A stretch of 64,000 nucleotides of DNA from Poecilobothrus nobilitatus (taxonomy: Eukaryota; Arthropoda; Insecta; Diptera; Dolichopodidae). Location of the stretch: positions 23,333,398 to 23,397,397 of the forward strand of contig OX352773.1 of assembly GCA_947095535.1 (NCBI GenBank). Reading direction: 5' to 3'. A program made the position numbers and the translations under genes. Shown piece by piece: positions 27,463-41,736 of the stretch. The notes below the pieces were generated by a model that was given only the letters and a program-made list of their open reading frames with translations, was not told the origin of the DNA and searched no databases. Every line of letters starts with the position of its first letter. The stretch's first letter is position 1.

Positions 27463-27585
27463 GTAGTCTGTTCATATATATAAATATAAGATTTATAATG
27501 GGTTTTTTTTCTTCTTTTATTTTTTCTATGAAAAAAATTGTATCCCCAAACAAACAAAATTAAAATCAAAATTATAATAAAATAG

Positions 27586-27770
27586 GATCACGTCATTCCT
27601 CTTACACCTCGCATCAATCTAGAATATCATATACATCGCATGGCGATTTATTAGGCGGTATGACTAAAGAAAGTAAATTAATGAATAGATCGCGTCGCAA
27701 TCAATCTATAGCACCATCGAACGGAACTAGCTGTTATGTAGACAATAAATTTTCGGGCCATCGTGATTAT
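27586..27770 (+). CDS. para: para exon: I-II linker
   Basis: [40 protein letters not shown], then a variable tail [20 protein letters not shown] and DY. The AVMGVST segment found in some insect isoforms between GGM and TKES is absent here. Phase 1 start, phase 0 end at GTAAGT. Confidence 0.95.
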
Positions 27771-28144
27771 GTAAGTGTTTTTATTTTGTACTTGAATTTT
27801 ATCCTTAAATTTTATACTTGAATTTTGGTTAAAGTAAAATTTTAAATCTTAAATCTCAAAGTATAAATAATAATATAACCAGCAATTTATATTATATAGT
27901 ATTTAATATCACATTTATTAAATATACAAAAATTAATTATTTAATAAAGCTATGCTATAGGTGATATTATATGTAAGTTAAAATAGAAAATTTGTCTATA
28001 AGCACAAATTATGCACTAAAAAATGTTGAATTGAATTTAAATATAAGAAAATCAAAACAAAAAAAAAAAAATAAATAAATTGAAATTAAATAAATTAATA
28101 TATGAAAATAATTTATATTTACAATATTTATATTAATATTTCAG
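27771..28144 (+). other. intron (374 bases) in the I-II linker
   Basis: AT-rich, GTAAGT to TTTCAG. Nothing else seen. Confidence 0.85.
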
Positions 28145-28244
28145 GACCCATCAACAGACTGTACAGATGAAGTTGGTAAAGTTAAACATCCCGACAATCC
28201 TTTTATTGAGCCCGTCCAAACGCAAACAGTAGTCGACATGAAAG
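28145..28244 (+). CDS. para: para exon: I-II linker
   Basis: DPSTDCTDEVGKVKHPDNPF and IEPVQTQTVVDMK, then one base of Asp before GTATTT. Corresponds to Drosophila ECTDEAGKIKHHDNPFIEPV. The first residues differ from the fly sequence (DYEIGLEC), the usual variable point between insects. Confidence 0.95.
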
Positions 28245-28329
28245 GTATTTTTTTTTTTTTTTAGAATTTAAATTTTTTTTTTAGCGGAAGAAAACTTTAA
28301 AAATATTTTTTTTTTCTATTTTCTTTTAG

Positions 28330-28398
28330 ATGTCATGGTATTAAATGATATTATAGAACAAGCCGCTGGTCGGCAAAGTCGAACAAGTGATCGGGGAG
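28330..28398 (+). CDS. para: para exon: end of I-II linker
   Basis: DVMVLNDIIEQAAGRQSRTS then DRG, ending one base into the next codon before GTAAAA. That base (G) can join either TT at 40039, to make Val, or AA at 40063, to make Glu. Phase therefore fits both acceptors of the following exon. Confidence 0.95.
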
Positions 28399-28868
28399 GT
28401 AAAAATTCAAATTTATTTCACTTTTGTAAATGTTTTTAAAAATTTTTAATCATATATTATTATATTAAGTAGAATAAAATATTATTATGTTTTTTGCTCG
28501 ATTTTGTTTTTATGTTTTTTATTTTTTTTTATTTAATTTTATGTTTTGATAATAACAAAAAAATTTTATTTTATTTTGCTTTAAAAAAAAATAAAAACTT
28601 TCTATTCAAATTTTTTAAAGTACTGAATGAAAATTTCCTATATAACACAATTTTTTTTTTTTTACTTTAATTTAATTTTTTTTTATTTTATTTTTTACAA
28701 ATCAAGTTTTTTTGTGAATATATTTCTAAAACAATGCCAAAAACAAAAAACAAATAAAATTTCAAACGTGATGTTGTATGAAACTTAGTTTGTTTCAGTT
28801 TTTTTTTTTTTTTTTTTTGTTTAACAAAAATTATGTATTTTGAATCAAAATTTTTAATATTCAAAAAA

Positions 28869-28902
28869 AAAAAGTATATTATATTACTATAATATACTTT
28901 TT
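28869..28902. repeat. short palindrome
   Basis: AAAAAGTATATTAT (28869-28882) pairs exactly with ATAATATACTTTTT (28889-28902) around a 6-base loop. Intronic; no function is apparent. Confidence 0.75.
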
Positions 28903-30819
28903 ATTTATTATACATATATATACAAATTTATATAATATGTAAATAAATTGAAATGATGTATTTTAATAATATGCACCTTATATAAATATACATATAACTT
29001 GTAAAAACTTATATCGTTCAAGTGACAAAACAAAAATTATATATGTTATATTAATTTAGATATATTTTGGTTAATTGCAAAATTATTGTTTACTATTTAT
29101 AATATATCTTTATACTATTAATATACACCAATAGAATATGAAAAAAAAAAAAAAACACATTTATTAATAAGTGTGTAAAATATTTATTTAAATAAAAAAT
29201 AAAAAATTTATTATATATATTATTAATTAAATATATACATATAAAATATTAAAACAATTGGTAATTATTAAACATATAATAGATATTTTAAAACTTTATT
29301 TAATACATAAATATATATATAAATATCTATAATTACAAAAATTACCATTAATATATTTTACTTCCTTTATATATGTATATGTATATAGTCCATATTCGAA
29401 AAGAAAAAGGACTTGGCTAGATATTATTATATCATCAGAATAAATAAATTAATAATCTTCTTGTAATAATACAAGCTAAAAAATATCTTAAAATCATTTT
29501 AATTAAAAAGCTAATTTTAAAATCATTTTATACAAAAACAAATCAAATATTTTAATTATAAATTTGATGACTCCATGAAAATATTATTAATTTTCTTTTT
29601 ACTATTAATATATCAAAGAATTCGATTACGTATTTTTATTTTAAATTGTTTTAAAATTTAAATACATTATATATCCTAATTACGTAAGTAAGAGGCAAAA
29701 TGAGAAGTTTATGCCAAGAATAAATAACAAAAAAATAATTTGATTCATTATAAAAAATTAATTTTGATTCATAATAAGGAATGATTATATAGAAATTTTA
29801 TTTATAAAATGCTCTCTACTTATATACATATATAATAACATTATTTAATGTCATAATATATTAATTGTATTGTTCTTTTTTTGAGTTTTTTTTTTTTTTT
29901 TTTTTTGTTTTTGATGAAAGTTAGTATAAAATTTTGTGAGCTTGCAAATTATTTAATTTAATTTTTATTTTTTTTTGTATTTATACTTTTAAAAAACAAA
30001 AACTATTATTTATTTTTGTTATATGTTCTATTTTTTACTTAAAATATAATAATTTTTGCTTAAATACATTTTATTGCTACAATAATTTTATTTTTTTTAA
30101 TTAAACAAAAACTCAACGTTTTCCAGTTTCTTTATTTATATATAAAATAATGTTTTAATAAAATAATATATTTTATTCGTATAAATTTTTTATTAAATTG
30201 TTTAAAAATTAAATGCATTATATTAATATTATTATAATGATTGTTTTACAATTAATAATTTTCGTGGTTTAATGATATACATACATATATATGAATTTAT
30301 GTATTTATTTAATAGGATCGCTTTGAAAATACTTGTTTTCGATCAGATTTTTGTTTTTCTTACAAAACAAATAAAAAAAAAATTTTTTTTTTTTCATACA
30401 TTTTCAAATATCACTAGATAAATCCGGCGTAACATACGTCAGTCTGATAATCTAGCAATAATATTGGTTAATAATTCTGGTATCTTATAGTAATCTAGAA
30501 ATAATATTAGTTTTTTGTCACTTAACTTTTAAATGAAATAAAAAGAAATATCTTAAAAACGTTTTTTGAGAACTATGTTCCCTTCAGTTAGAATACTTAA
30601 CTTTTTAGAATACTTAACTTTCAATAAAAATAATAATAAATTTAACGTAAAAACGCAGATAACAACAGTATAAAAATTAAAGAAAAATTTTGTGGTGGGA
30701 GTTTCCTTCAAAAATAATCTTTTTTTCATAAAAATAACTAAATTCTTATAAAATTCACTATTTTTTAAGTGAAATGTCAAAATTGAATACTTTTGCATCG
30801 AAAGCTGTATGCATAAACA

Positions 30820-31193
30820 TACTTTAGTATTGATTTTAGAGTTGGATTCAAAATCAGGTTTTCAATAATATTGTAGCGGAAATTTTCAAAATTAATTATT
30901 TTTCAAATGGAAATGTGGAAATTTCATTTCTTTTTTTAAAGGAATTTGGTATACATATATATGTGTGGGCATACTGTAAGTATTAATACTTGGATTCAAA
31001 ATTAGAGTATTCCACTTTTGTGGAATATTTATATCCATATACGTCTGTCTATGCGAGATTTTGGTATTCAGTATTTTTTTTTTGGGATTACGTACCCAAC
31101 CCTATGAATTTTCAGTTTCTTTTATTATTTTTTTCTGTTATGTGCAGTATTAGTTTTTACTATAAAAAATGTTATTGTTGCAAACATTTACGG
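30820..31193 (+). repeat. repeat unit, copy A of tandem duplication
   Basis: Shares ordered blocks with copy B (31210-31711): TTTAGTATTGATTTAGAGTT-like start, AATAATATTGTAGCGG, TCAAATGGAAATGTG, GTGTGGGCATACTGTAAGTA, TTCAAAATTAGAGTATTCCA, ATTACGTACCCAACCCTAT and GTTATTGTTGCAAAC. It also shares its start with the diverged copy near 4405. No coding capacity is recognised. Confidence 0.85.
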
Positions 31194-31209
31194 CTTTCAT
31201 ATTATAGAT

Positions 31210-31711
31210 ACTTTAGTATTGATTTCAGAGTTGGATTCAAAATCAGGCTTTAAAATAATTTCCCTTTTCCCGCTTTCAATAATATTGTAGCGGGAGTTTT
31301 CAAAATTAATTATTTTTCAAATGGAAATGTGAAAATTTATTTATTTTTTAATTAAATTGGTATATATATATATATATGTGTGGGCATACTGTAAGTAATA
31401 ATAGTTGGTTTCAAAATTAGAGTATTCCACTTTTTCGGAATATTTATATCCATATTATGTATATCTATGCGAGATTTTGAAAGTTCGGGATTTCGTAATT
31501 TCGGGATTTTAATTTTCGGGATTTTGATTTTACGAGATTTTGTAATTTTGGGATATTGTTTTCGCGGTTTTCAATTCAGGATTTTGAATTTCTAGATTTT
31601 ATGATTACGTACCCAACCCTATAAATTTTCAATTTTTTTTATTCTTTTTTTCTATTATGTTGCAGTATTAGTTTTTGTTATGAAAAATGTTATTGTTGCA
31701 AACGTTTACGG
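31210..31711 (+). repeat. repeat unit, copy B, with internal minisatellite
   Basis: Same blocks as copy A in the same order and orientation, but longer by about 125 bases. The extra length comes from a degenerate run of TTCGGGATTTT-like units at about 31467-31600 (TCGGGATTTCG, TTTCGGGATTTT, TACGAGATTTTG, TTGGGATATTG). Confidence 0.85.
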
Positions 31712-34700
31712 AATTTGCGAATCAGTTTTTGACATTTAAATTTTGCAAAAAAAAAAAACTTAACATGTGACATTTGCAAATCTGTTTTTGAGTAAAAAAA
31801 AACTATAGTACCTACTCTACTACATAACAAGAAACAAATTAACACTTTTTTTGTTGTTTTTAATTCGCCTTAGAAAATTTGATAAGTTTTTGGACAAAGT
31901 TTTTTTTTCAATGATGTTTTTTTAGACTTTAATTTTAAGTTTAACCATTCTTATAAAAAAAATGAAAACATTAATTTATTAACTACTTTTCATTTGTATA
32001 TTGTTAAAATATTACATATAGATATATTAAAATCTCGGTTTTACTGAATTCATATTTTCAATTATTTTTCATAAAACAAATTATTTATTTAACATTAAAA
32101 AGCGATGTAAACATTTTTCTATTTTAAAAATCAAAAATCGAAAACAAGAATTTTTCATATCATAATAAATACTATACAATAAATTATTAATTAATACTTT
32201 AACAACTATAACTTAAAATAATGTATATAATGTATGTATGTATATGTACCAAGATCTTTTATGATGTTCTTATATATTTTTAATTAAATATTCAATTGAC
32301 AATAAATTAATAAAAAAAAAATAAATAAAACTGGAAATTTTTATATTACATAATTGTTTTTTAATTTTTTTAATTTTTAAAATCAAAATTTTATAAACGA
32401 AAATATTAACACAATTTATTTTAAATTTATTTTGCGAATTTTTTATACCGTTTTGTTTTTTTGTTTTTTTTTTTTTATTATAATATATAGTTTAAATCGT
32501 TTAACCACATTTTAAATTGCAAAAATGATTGCAAATCGTTTTAAAAAATAATTTAAAAAAAAAAAGAAACAAAAGAACAAAACCCTTTTATTTTTTTTTT
32601 TGGTTGTAATCATATTAAATTTAAAAAAAAAGAAAACATTTACTTTTTTGTTTTTTTCTTTTTTTTTTTTGCATTTTTAATTTTTATTAAAAAAATTATT
32701 TTAGCAATAAAAATATTTTGATTTTTCGTTTTTAAATTATAATTAATTAAATGTGCCTGACTCATCCCTTTTTTGCTGATGCTGTGTAATTTCTGGTAAA
32801 CGTTCATCATGGATTTCAAAGGGTTAAAAAAAAAAAAAAAAAAAAAAAAAACGATATTTAAATTTAATATTAAAATAACAATTAGAAAATAAACTGGCTT
32901 TGGAAAATTCAATTTTCAAAATTAAAATAATAAAAATTGAATTGAAAAAAAAAATTTTTTTTTAAAACTTAAAAAAAAAAAAAAATAACATATATATGAA
33001 TTAATATTTATATTATGAATGCATATATGCGGGAAAGAGAGGTTTTAATTTACAAAAAAAAAAAAAAAAAAATAAAAAAACTTTTATTCCTTAACTCCCA
33101 ATTGAAAATTTTTTTTTTTTTTTTTTATATATATTATATATAATTAAACTATTTAGAAATTAAATATTTCCACTTATTAAATTTATTTCTTTTCAATATC
33201 ACTAGTTGACTTTTAAACAAACAAAACAAAATCCATCGATAAAAAAAAAATGAAAGCTCAATAAATGATTTCTATATATTTTTAATTATGTATTCTTTAA
33301 ACGTGAAACACTTTATTTCTCAAAAACACGATTTTCTCCACCGTGCATTAATTTTTATTTTCAGCTTTATGCTCTAAATAAAGTGCTAATTTTTTTTTTT
33401 TAATTTTATTTTATTTTCTATATTTTCATATGGTATTTTAAAATGTCATAAATAAATTATAATAAGATTTTTTTTAATACGTTTATTTAAGTGGTGAATT
33501 ATTTTTAAGTGTTGCGTACATTATTTGCGTAAGTGCAATGTACATTATTTTTTATAAAAAAAAAAAAAAAAATTAAAAGAAAATAATTAAATATAATATT
33601 GAAAATATTAATTTTTGAATTCTTCAATATGATATTATGATTTATATACCTACATATTATTACGCAAAAGAAAAATCGTAATATTTTTTTTTTTTTTCTG
33701 CAATATTTATTGTTTATTTTTATTGACACCCACCCCATTTATTGAGCTATTTCCTATGCATTAATTATTAAGCGTTATGTAATTCATATAATATCCTCTG
33801 AAATCTCGTATATATTTCACAAAATTTTTTTTTTTTAGCTGGAATGAAATTTAATCTCTTTAATTATTATTATTATTCTTCTCATATAAATAATAGTTTT
33901 ATAATTACATGCCTCTAAATATATAGAATGGAATGGAATATTACATTTTTTTTTTTTTTACATTAATCTAAGCCTATTTTGAATATATTTTTTTAAATAT
34001 TAAATTAAATTTCTCTAATTGTTTAAATTGTTTTTTTTTTTTTATTTTTATTTTATTTTTTTTTTTTTTTTATTTTTACTAATTTCTATTTTCTTTTGAT
34101 TTTGACATTTTAAAGTAGTTAATATATGCGTAGTTGCATGATTAAAATTAATAATGCATTTATTTTCTTTATATTTTTATATAAAACCAAAAAAAAAAAC
34201 AATTTTTTATAAGCAGTAGAAAGTATCTGTAGTTTTAAATATATTACATTACAATCTTTATAGTGGAGTTTTTAGATCACAATATTTCAATATTGGCATT
34301 TTGTTATTTTCAGTGGCTAAATTAAAAATATTTCTCTAATTATTAGTATCAAATATTTTTTTAATAAATAAATTTTATTTGCACATTAAAAAATAAAAAC
34401 ATATTAGTTAAAAAGTTAATCATAATAATTCTTTAAAATATATTATTAAATATTATATTGCTTTATTTTATATGTAATAATAAATGTATACATAAAACAT
34501 TAATTAAACAAAATAATACTCATAATAAAGAACAATATTATATAATATATAAAAAAAAAAAAAAATTTTAATTCAACACTACATAAAAGTAGTAATGGAA
34601 AAATTTAAACAAGCATTGTGCTCACTTCACTCAAAATAGAAAAATCAAAAAGAAAAAAAAAAAAACAAAAAAAACACAGCAAATTTAAAAAAACTATTTT

Positions 34701-35369
34701 TTAAAAATATACAATCGCATACAATCTAAAAGAGTCCTCTACGAAAAAATTAATAAACAATATTAGATAGAAAAAGTATCAAATTTATTATTTAGTAAAA
34801 TAAGCTTTTTTTATTTTCTTTGTTGTTTCTATATATATATTTTCGTACCCTGTAGCAAAACATTAATTATATACAGGACATTTTTTGAAACTTTAAAAGT
34901 AACAAGGCTATGTGTTTTAACCCGTTCTGGCACAAGAGTCTGTAAATTTTCATTTTTTCGTTAACCTGTTTCAAATCAAGTGGATTCATTTTCTTTTTTT
35001 TTTTGTAGATGATTTATAGTCCTGTAAATGGTATTTTTATAAGCCTAAAAAGAACACCTGTTATAAATTTTTTTTTGAGTTTCGTTGCATGTACATACTG
35101 CAGCCTATACTTAATTTGTTTTCTAGCGGTTATTCTGAATTCTTCATTTCAATATGTTAACATATAATGCCTTATAGTTTAATATAAACTCTAATCTGCT
35201 GGCATGATTTTTTATAAGCTCTGTTTATGATTTATTTCTTATAAGCTCTGTCCTGTATAATAATGTAATCTCATCCACAGAAAGTGTTATTTTACGGTTT
35301 TTTTTTTATGTATACAAATCGAGTTGTAACCAACTAATTAGTTGAATAACTAAAAAAAAACAAATGTTA

Positions 35370-36032
35370 ATATGGTTATGCTGAAGTCCGGTAAAAAATT
35401 GCTCGAATGAAAAAGTCAATTCCACATTCGCAAACATTGGTATACTCAACTGAAATTCATTCGGCTGCAAACACTTTTTGCATAATGTGTCAAAGTCATA
35501 TGTTTCGTAAAATATTCTTTTGTTTTTTTTTTTTTTGTTTTAAGAAGGTAGGTGGAAAACTCGAAAGTCACCAAGAGGAACTGCACGTGGTACCTCAGGG
35601 TAGTGTTGTACTTTATCTACATAGTATTTTTTGGTTGATATTGTTTTTTGTGTTTGGTATAAAGAAAAAATTCAAAAGTAAAATATGTTTAAATTAATTT
35701 TTATAAATCGATGATGAATTTTGGGGCGGCTTTAAAATAATTTGAAAATGAAAAAGCAGAAATTTCAAAAGATTTTCGTTTTGCGAGTGAACATTACTTG
35801 AACAATTCACCAATTTTAAAAAAAAAATATTTTTAAAATTATAACTTTAAAAAAAAAAAACTTACCAAAACAAAAATTATCTTTACTTTTTTTCTTTTAA
35901 AAAATAAATTTTATTTTGCACTAAATAACACTTCCATCTTAACTGATTGCTTTCGAATTATTCATTGTGTCGAAAGGAAACTGATTCATTTTTATTCATT
36001 TGCGATTTCGATGGAATTCAGCATAACCATAT
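35370..36032. mobile_element. non-autonomous TIR element (MITE-like)
   Basis: ATATGGTTATGCTGAA at 35370-35385 is repeated exactly in reverse complement at 36017-36032. The similarity continues more weakly inward (GAATGAAAAAGTCAATTCC versus GAATAAAAATGAATCAGTTT). About 660 bp. A TA dinucleotide flanks each end if the element begins at TGGTTATG, compatible with a TA target duplication, but the superfamily is not settled. The open frame inside at 35407-35697 matches no known protein. Confidence 0.7.
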
Positions 36033-38356
36033 AAATATTTTTTTTACCTTTAAAAATTTAAAAATAAAATCATTTCTAAAAACTATTCCAAGTACGATTG
36101 GTTAATTAAAGGAACCTATATAGATTTTTAAATAAATTTTCTGTTCTTCTATACAATAATTTAATCCAAAATATAATTTTCTTTTTAATTAAAATAATTA
36201 TTTTTTTTTTTTTAATAAAATAAATTCAAATTTAATGCAGTTTAAACAAAATATACATACACATTGAAACATTTTATATTCTTATAAATTAAAGTTTTTT
36301 ATTATTATTTCGTTTTTGGCAATAGAAAATAAATAGTTTATTTTTTTTTTTATCAAAACTATTTGAAATTATATTAAATATCATAATATTTTAGATTTAA
36401 ATCATTATTCACATATTTATTATATTTGAAAATAAGTTTCAAAATAATAATATGAGTAGAAAATATTTAAAACTTTTATTTAATAATAAATTTTAATATT
36501 TCCGACCCATACTTTTATTTTGTGGCACCTACTTTCAAATATCTACATATATACATATAAAAAAATATTTAACAATCAAAAGTATTAACACTAAAAAATT
36601 TTCTAAATATAACCAAATATGTCTATTCTTATTAATGGCTTAGTCTCTCTAAATTTAAAATTTTCATATTGGATATGAAAATTAATCTTTGCAATTAATT
36701 GTGTAATTACTACATACTTTTACAGAGTCCGAAATATTAACGTGAAATTATTATTATCAGAATAAGACAAGGATTCTCAATTTAAGCTCTAGTAATATCA
36801 GACAAGCCTATCACATGACCCTATTAATAAGCACAAGTTTATATAATATAATAAAATTATGTTCATAAACAAAACATTTTTTAACCATTAAATCATTATT
36901 ATAAAGCTTTCTTTAGATTAAAAATAAATAAAAAGTATATCGTAGGGTTTCTGGTAGTTAAATTTTACATTATTAAAATATTGGAAAATTTTCAGGTGTA
37001 CCCTGTACCCTAAAATTATACGCAAAATAAATACATATTTGTATTACTCCAATTTAATAGCTATGAAAAGTCAAAAACTGAAAATTAAATTTTTAGACTG
37101 CTAGAATCTTGGAACTTTTGCAAAATTTTCTAAATTAAAACCAATGTACATAAAATGCTTTATTTAAATAAATTGGTTTTTTTTAAACCTTATCTTGATT
37201 TTTCACCAAATTTTAAAATTTTGGAATAAATTAAACCCGAATAATAATAAACAAAAAATCCTAAAAAAAATGATCCGTTTGTTTAAAGTACCTTATAAAA
37301 AAGTAAATAATTTATGTAATTGAAAAAAAAAAAATTTTAATTTAATTTTTCATTTCATATTTTCTATTTTTTTTTTTTGGTTTTTAATTTTTTTGCGGAT
37401 TAAATTTATTTTGGTACTGTTATTTATAAACTCCACATATACTACTACAACACTCTCTAAACTTTCACTATAAAGTTATTTATGGTTATTTCATAATCTC
37501 TTACATACCAATGTATTTCAATTCATTATCATGAGTTTGTTATCAATTTTGTTTTTCTACCTTAAACATATGTATATCTTTTTCGGTAAAAAATATCAAA
37601 AAATTATAATCAATAAAATATTATTTATATCAAGAACATGTTATTTTTTAAACAATACTCGTATTTGAAATTTTATATCAATTTAAATTTTGTTTTTTTT
37701 AAATTATATACATACATATTATATTGAAATAAGCACACATGTGTTCTTTAATTTTGAAAAGATAATTAAAATTTAAATTTGTTCCGAATCCAGAAAAAAA
37801 TAAATAAAATTTATTGAATGTTCAATTTTTGATGCAATTGCATACAAAATTTTGTTGAATGTGTAAACACTGTCTTATAGAGCTCAGAATAAAGAATACG
37901 TCATTATTACATGCATATGTATATAATTTTATTATTGTTATCAATTATATTCAATATGTTTTATATTGTTACCAATTATATTCAAATAAAGAGAAAAATT
38001 TTTGTTGAAAATCTGTAACCACCTGCCAAAGTTTCGGCTTCGTATTCCGTAGAAAAGTTGCAGCTTGTTTACTCGTTTTACAGTCGTAGAAAAATTGCTT
38101 AGCTTTCATCTTTTTTCGCTTTCTACACAAATACGAATTCAAAGTGTCAAATAATTGTTTCAAACAAAAAATATAAAAAACCATATGGTTACCATACATT
38201 TATAAATACGAGTACATATTTACTTTTGTTTGCAATCTTTTTAAAATAATTTCCAACACAATTTAAAATATTCAAGAAACAAAATATTGAAGTAAATAAA
38301 ATTGAAGCGGTAAAATTTTACAATTAATGTATGTATGTAACTCAAATCTAAAATAC

Positions 38357-38796
38357 TCATAGATATATTAACTAATAGATAGGAAGTTAGTTATAGTTGT
38401 TTTTTTTTTTTTATGTGTTTTCCTATTTTATGATATTCAAATGTAAGGTAAGTCAAAAAAAATACATACATATGCATTTTATAATATATATATACATTTC
38501 GTTCACTCAGCTGTTTATATTTATTAAAATAATGTAAAACAGTTTTTCATAACCAGTTTCATTCAGAGATTTTAAGTTTTTATTTTACTTAATAACTGAT
38601 ATATTTTGTTTTTAAAATTAAAATTAAATTTAATAAAGGTTATTCAAAATTTTAACGACTTGTAAAGTAACAAAAAATAAGTGATAAAATTCTTAAAACA
38701 ATTAATGCACCACGATTCACTCAGCTGTTTCTCAAAATTGACTGAAAATATTTTCTTCACTGCTTGTCTTACCTGCCTTAGTTAATATATCTATGA
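38357..38796. mobile_element. non-autonomous TIR element
   Basis: TCATAGATATATTAACTAA at 38357-38375 is the exact reverse complement of 38778-38796. Weaker inward similarity continues (ATAGGAAGTTAG versus GCAGGTAAGACAAG). About 440 bp. Inside, CACTCAGCTGTTT occurs twice in direct orientation (about 38504 and 38718). No clear target duplication was found. No coding frame inside. Confidence 0.65.
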
Positions 38797-40038
38797 AAAT
38801 AACGCATTCATTTCTATATGTCAATTTATTCTGTCATGTCAGTCTAAATATGGCGGTGATTTCCTTTGATAATATATTTTTTTTTTTTTGGTATAATTTT
38901 TTGATATAACGTTTAAAAAAAAAAAAATTACAATCATTTTTCAGAAAATATAAAATTTTCTTTATTTTATTTTTGAAATATTATTATGGTTAAAATTTTT
39001 ATACTGAAAATGATTGATTTTTAAGTAAATTAATTATAAGACAGCTTTTATATTTATATTAACTAAAAGAAAAAATTTAATTTTCATAAAATATTTAACA
39101 AGGAAAAAAAAAATAAAATTCAAATTATATAAAATTAAATAATAATTATATATAGCAATAAAAGATTAATTAATATTTTTAGTTAGTAAAATATTAAGGA
39201 ATTTATTAAAATTTAGAATAGAAAATATTTATATGTCACAATCGATGTTATAACACATTTATGCCAGACTCCACACTAAATTTCAAAGCGATTTTTTTTT
39301 TTAAACATTATAAACTTTCTGTACATTAAATAAATACTTCCACATTTTTAACTTAAACACCAAACAAAATTCAGTATTAGAATAAATTAAGGCTTTTAAT
39401 GTGTTCTCATTAATACTAAAATTAAAAACACATTATAATAATTTTAGTATTTTAATAACATAAATTTAAATATTATAATAGAAACAAAAATAAAAAAAAA
39501 AAAAAAAAATGTAGCAACAGCAGTTTACTTATTTTTATATTAATTTCAACAAATCTCATTTGGTTTTTTTTTTTTGTTTTTTACACAAAATCAAAAATTT
39601 CTTAGTAGTCGCTCCTTTTCCAAAAAACGAAAATGAAGTGAGCCTCTTTTTCCCCCACCCAAAAATAAACATATTAAACATATTAATATTAACACACTAA
39701 ACAAAACAGTGTAAACATTAAACCGAGTTTAACAATAAAAAATATTTATATATATATAAATATATATACTACTATATATTAAAACAGCTATTAAAAAATT
39801 TAATTGAACAATTATATATATTATACTCGTATACAACAGTTTAATTTTTAAAAAAACATAAAAGAAATAAGTAGTAAAATTACAAAATATACAAAAAACA
39901 AAACTAAAACTAAAAAAAAAAAAAAAAAAAGTATATATAAAAAAAAATTAAAAAAGTATAAATTATTTAGAAATTGAAATCTTAAAATGGTTGAGTCAAA
40001 GTGCCACATATTCACTAACTTTAAACTTTTATGTTCAG

Positions 40039-40062
40039 TTTCTGTTTACTATTTTCCAACAG
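40039..40062 (+). promoter_or_regulatory. para: optional 24-base segment (tandem 3' splice sites, exon b type)
   Basis: Two AG acceptors, ATGTTCAG ending at 40038 and TTTTCCAACAG ending at 40062, are 24 bases apart. Both restore frame after the phase-1 exon at 28398. Using the first adds VSVYYFPT, the peptide of Drosophila optional exon b as I recall it. The segment itself supplies the pyrimidines for the second acceptor. Confidence 0.85.
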
Positions 40063-40319
40063 AAGAAGACGATGATGAGGATGGTCCAACACTTAAAGAT
40101 AAAGCATTAGAAGTTATTTTAAAGGGAATCGAAATTTTTTGCGTTTGGGATTGCTGTAGGCCATGGTTAATTTTTCAGGGTTGGGTTTCATGGCTAGTTT
40201 TTGATCCTTTCGTAGAATTATTTATAACATTATGTATAGTCGTCAATACATTATTTATGGCATTGGATCATCATGATATGAATAAAGATATGGAAAGAGC
40301 ATTAAAAAGCGGAAATTAT
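40039..40319 (+). CDS. para: para exon: pre-domain II and IIS1, with optional exon b start
   Basis: The long form starts [20 protein letters not shown]. Cytoplasmic [20 protein letters not shown] is followed by [16 protein letters not shown] and IIS1 ([18 protein letters not shown]), then [18 protein letters not shown]. Phase 1 start and phase 0 end at GTAAGT. The stretch [12 protein letters not shown] differs from Drosophila VWLKFQEWVSLI. Starting at 40063 instead removes eight residues (exon b of Drosophila) without changing frame. Confidence 0.95.
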
Positions 40320-40629
40320 GTAAGTATATAATATAATAAATGATTTAAATTAATAAATTAATATTGACTAATATACATAATAATTAATTGAATAATTTGT
40401 ATAATAAAAAAAAAATACAAATTTAATTTGTTCACAAAAAATTTCGTAAACTAAATTTGACAGTAACTGACAGGCAACATAATATCAATCTTCTTAATAT
40501 ATTTTGTTTTTTTTGTTTTTTGTTTATAGATAAAAAAAATAATTGTTAAACTTTTAAAATTAAATAAATATTTGTGTTAAATTAAAATGTTAATTTTATA
40601 AAAATTAATAAAATTATTTTTAATTTTAG
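40320..40629 (+). other. intron (310 bases) in domain II
   Basis: AT-rich, GTAAGT to TTTTAG. Nothing else seen. Confidence 0.85.
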
Positions 40630-41573
<944 letters not shown>

Positions 41574-41736
41574 TTACGCGTTTTTAAATTAGCTAAATCT
41601 TGGCCAACTTTAAATTTACTTATTTCAATAATGGGCCGTACTGTTGGTGCCTTAGGCAATCTAACATTTGTATTGTGTATTATCATCTTTATATTTGCCG
41701 TTATGGGAATGCAATTATTTGGCAAAAATTATACAG
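41574..41736 (+). CDS. para: para alternative exon, IIS4-S5, first copy (Val form, c/d type)
   Basis: 163 bases, phase 0 start, phase 1 end, weak donor GTTAGA. Translation [54 protein letters not shown]: rest of IIS4, S4-S5 linker, IIS5. It is one of a mutually exclusive pair; the second copy starts at 44001 with identical length and phase. House-fly-numbered residues M918 (codon 41631-41633), L925 (41652-41654) and T929 (41664-41666) are the susceptible type. The only amino-acid difference between copies is Val here at 41643-41645 (position 922). Confidence 0.95.

Larger units (their letters stand above)
28399..40038 (+). other. intron (11.6 kb) before domain II
   Basis: Largest intron in the window. 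It holds a small palindrome (28869-28902), a tandemly duplicated repeat (30820-31711), a terminal-inverted-repeat element (35370-36032) and a second such element (38357-38796). The rest is AT-rich with numerous A/T runs. No additional para exon was recognised. Its acceptor lies in ATGTTCAG. Confidence 0.85.

Noticed and set aside
30990..31253. 87-codon open frame
   Set aside because: Spans the tandem repeat (copy A into copy B) and has no known match.
35407..35697. 96-codon open frame in the largest intron
   Set aside because: Lies inside the TIR element and resembles no known protein; AAG|GTAGGT inside looks like a splice site but no para segment fits.
37969..38199. 76-codon minus-strand open frame
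   Set aside because: Lys/Phe-rich, no recognisable domain, and no supporting structure around it.
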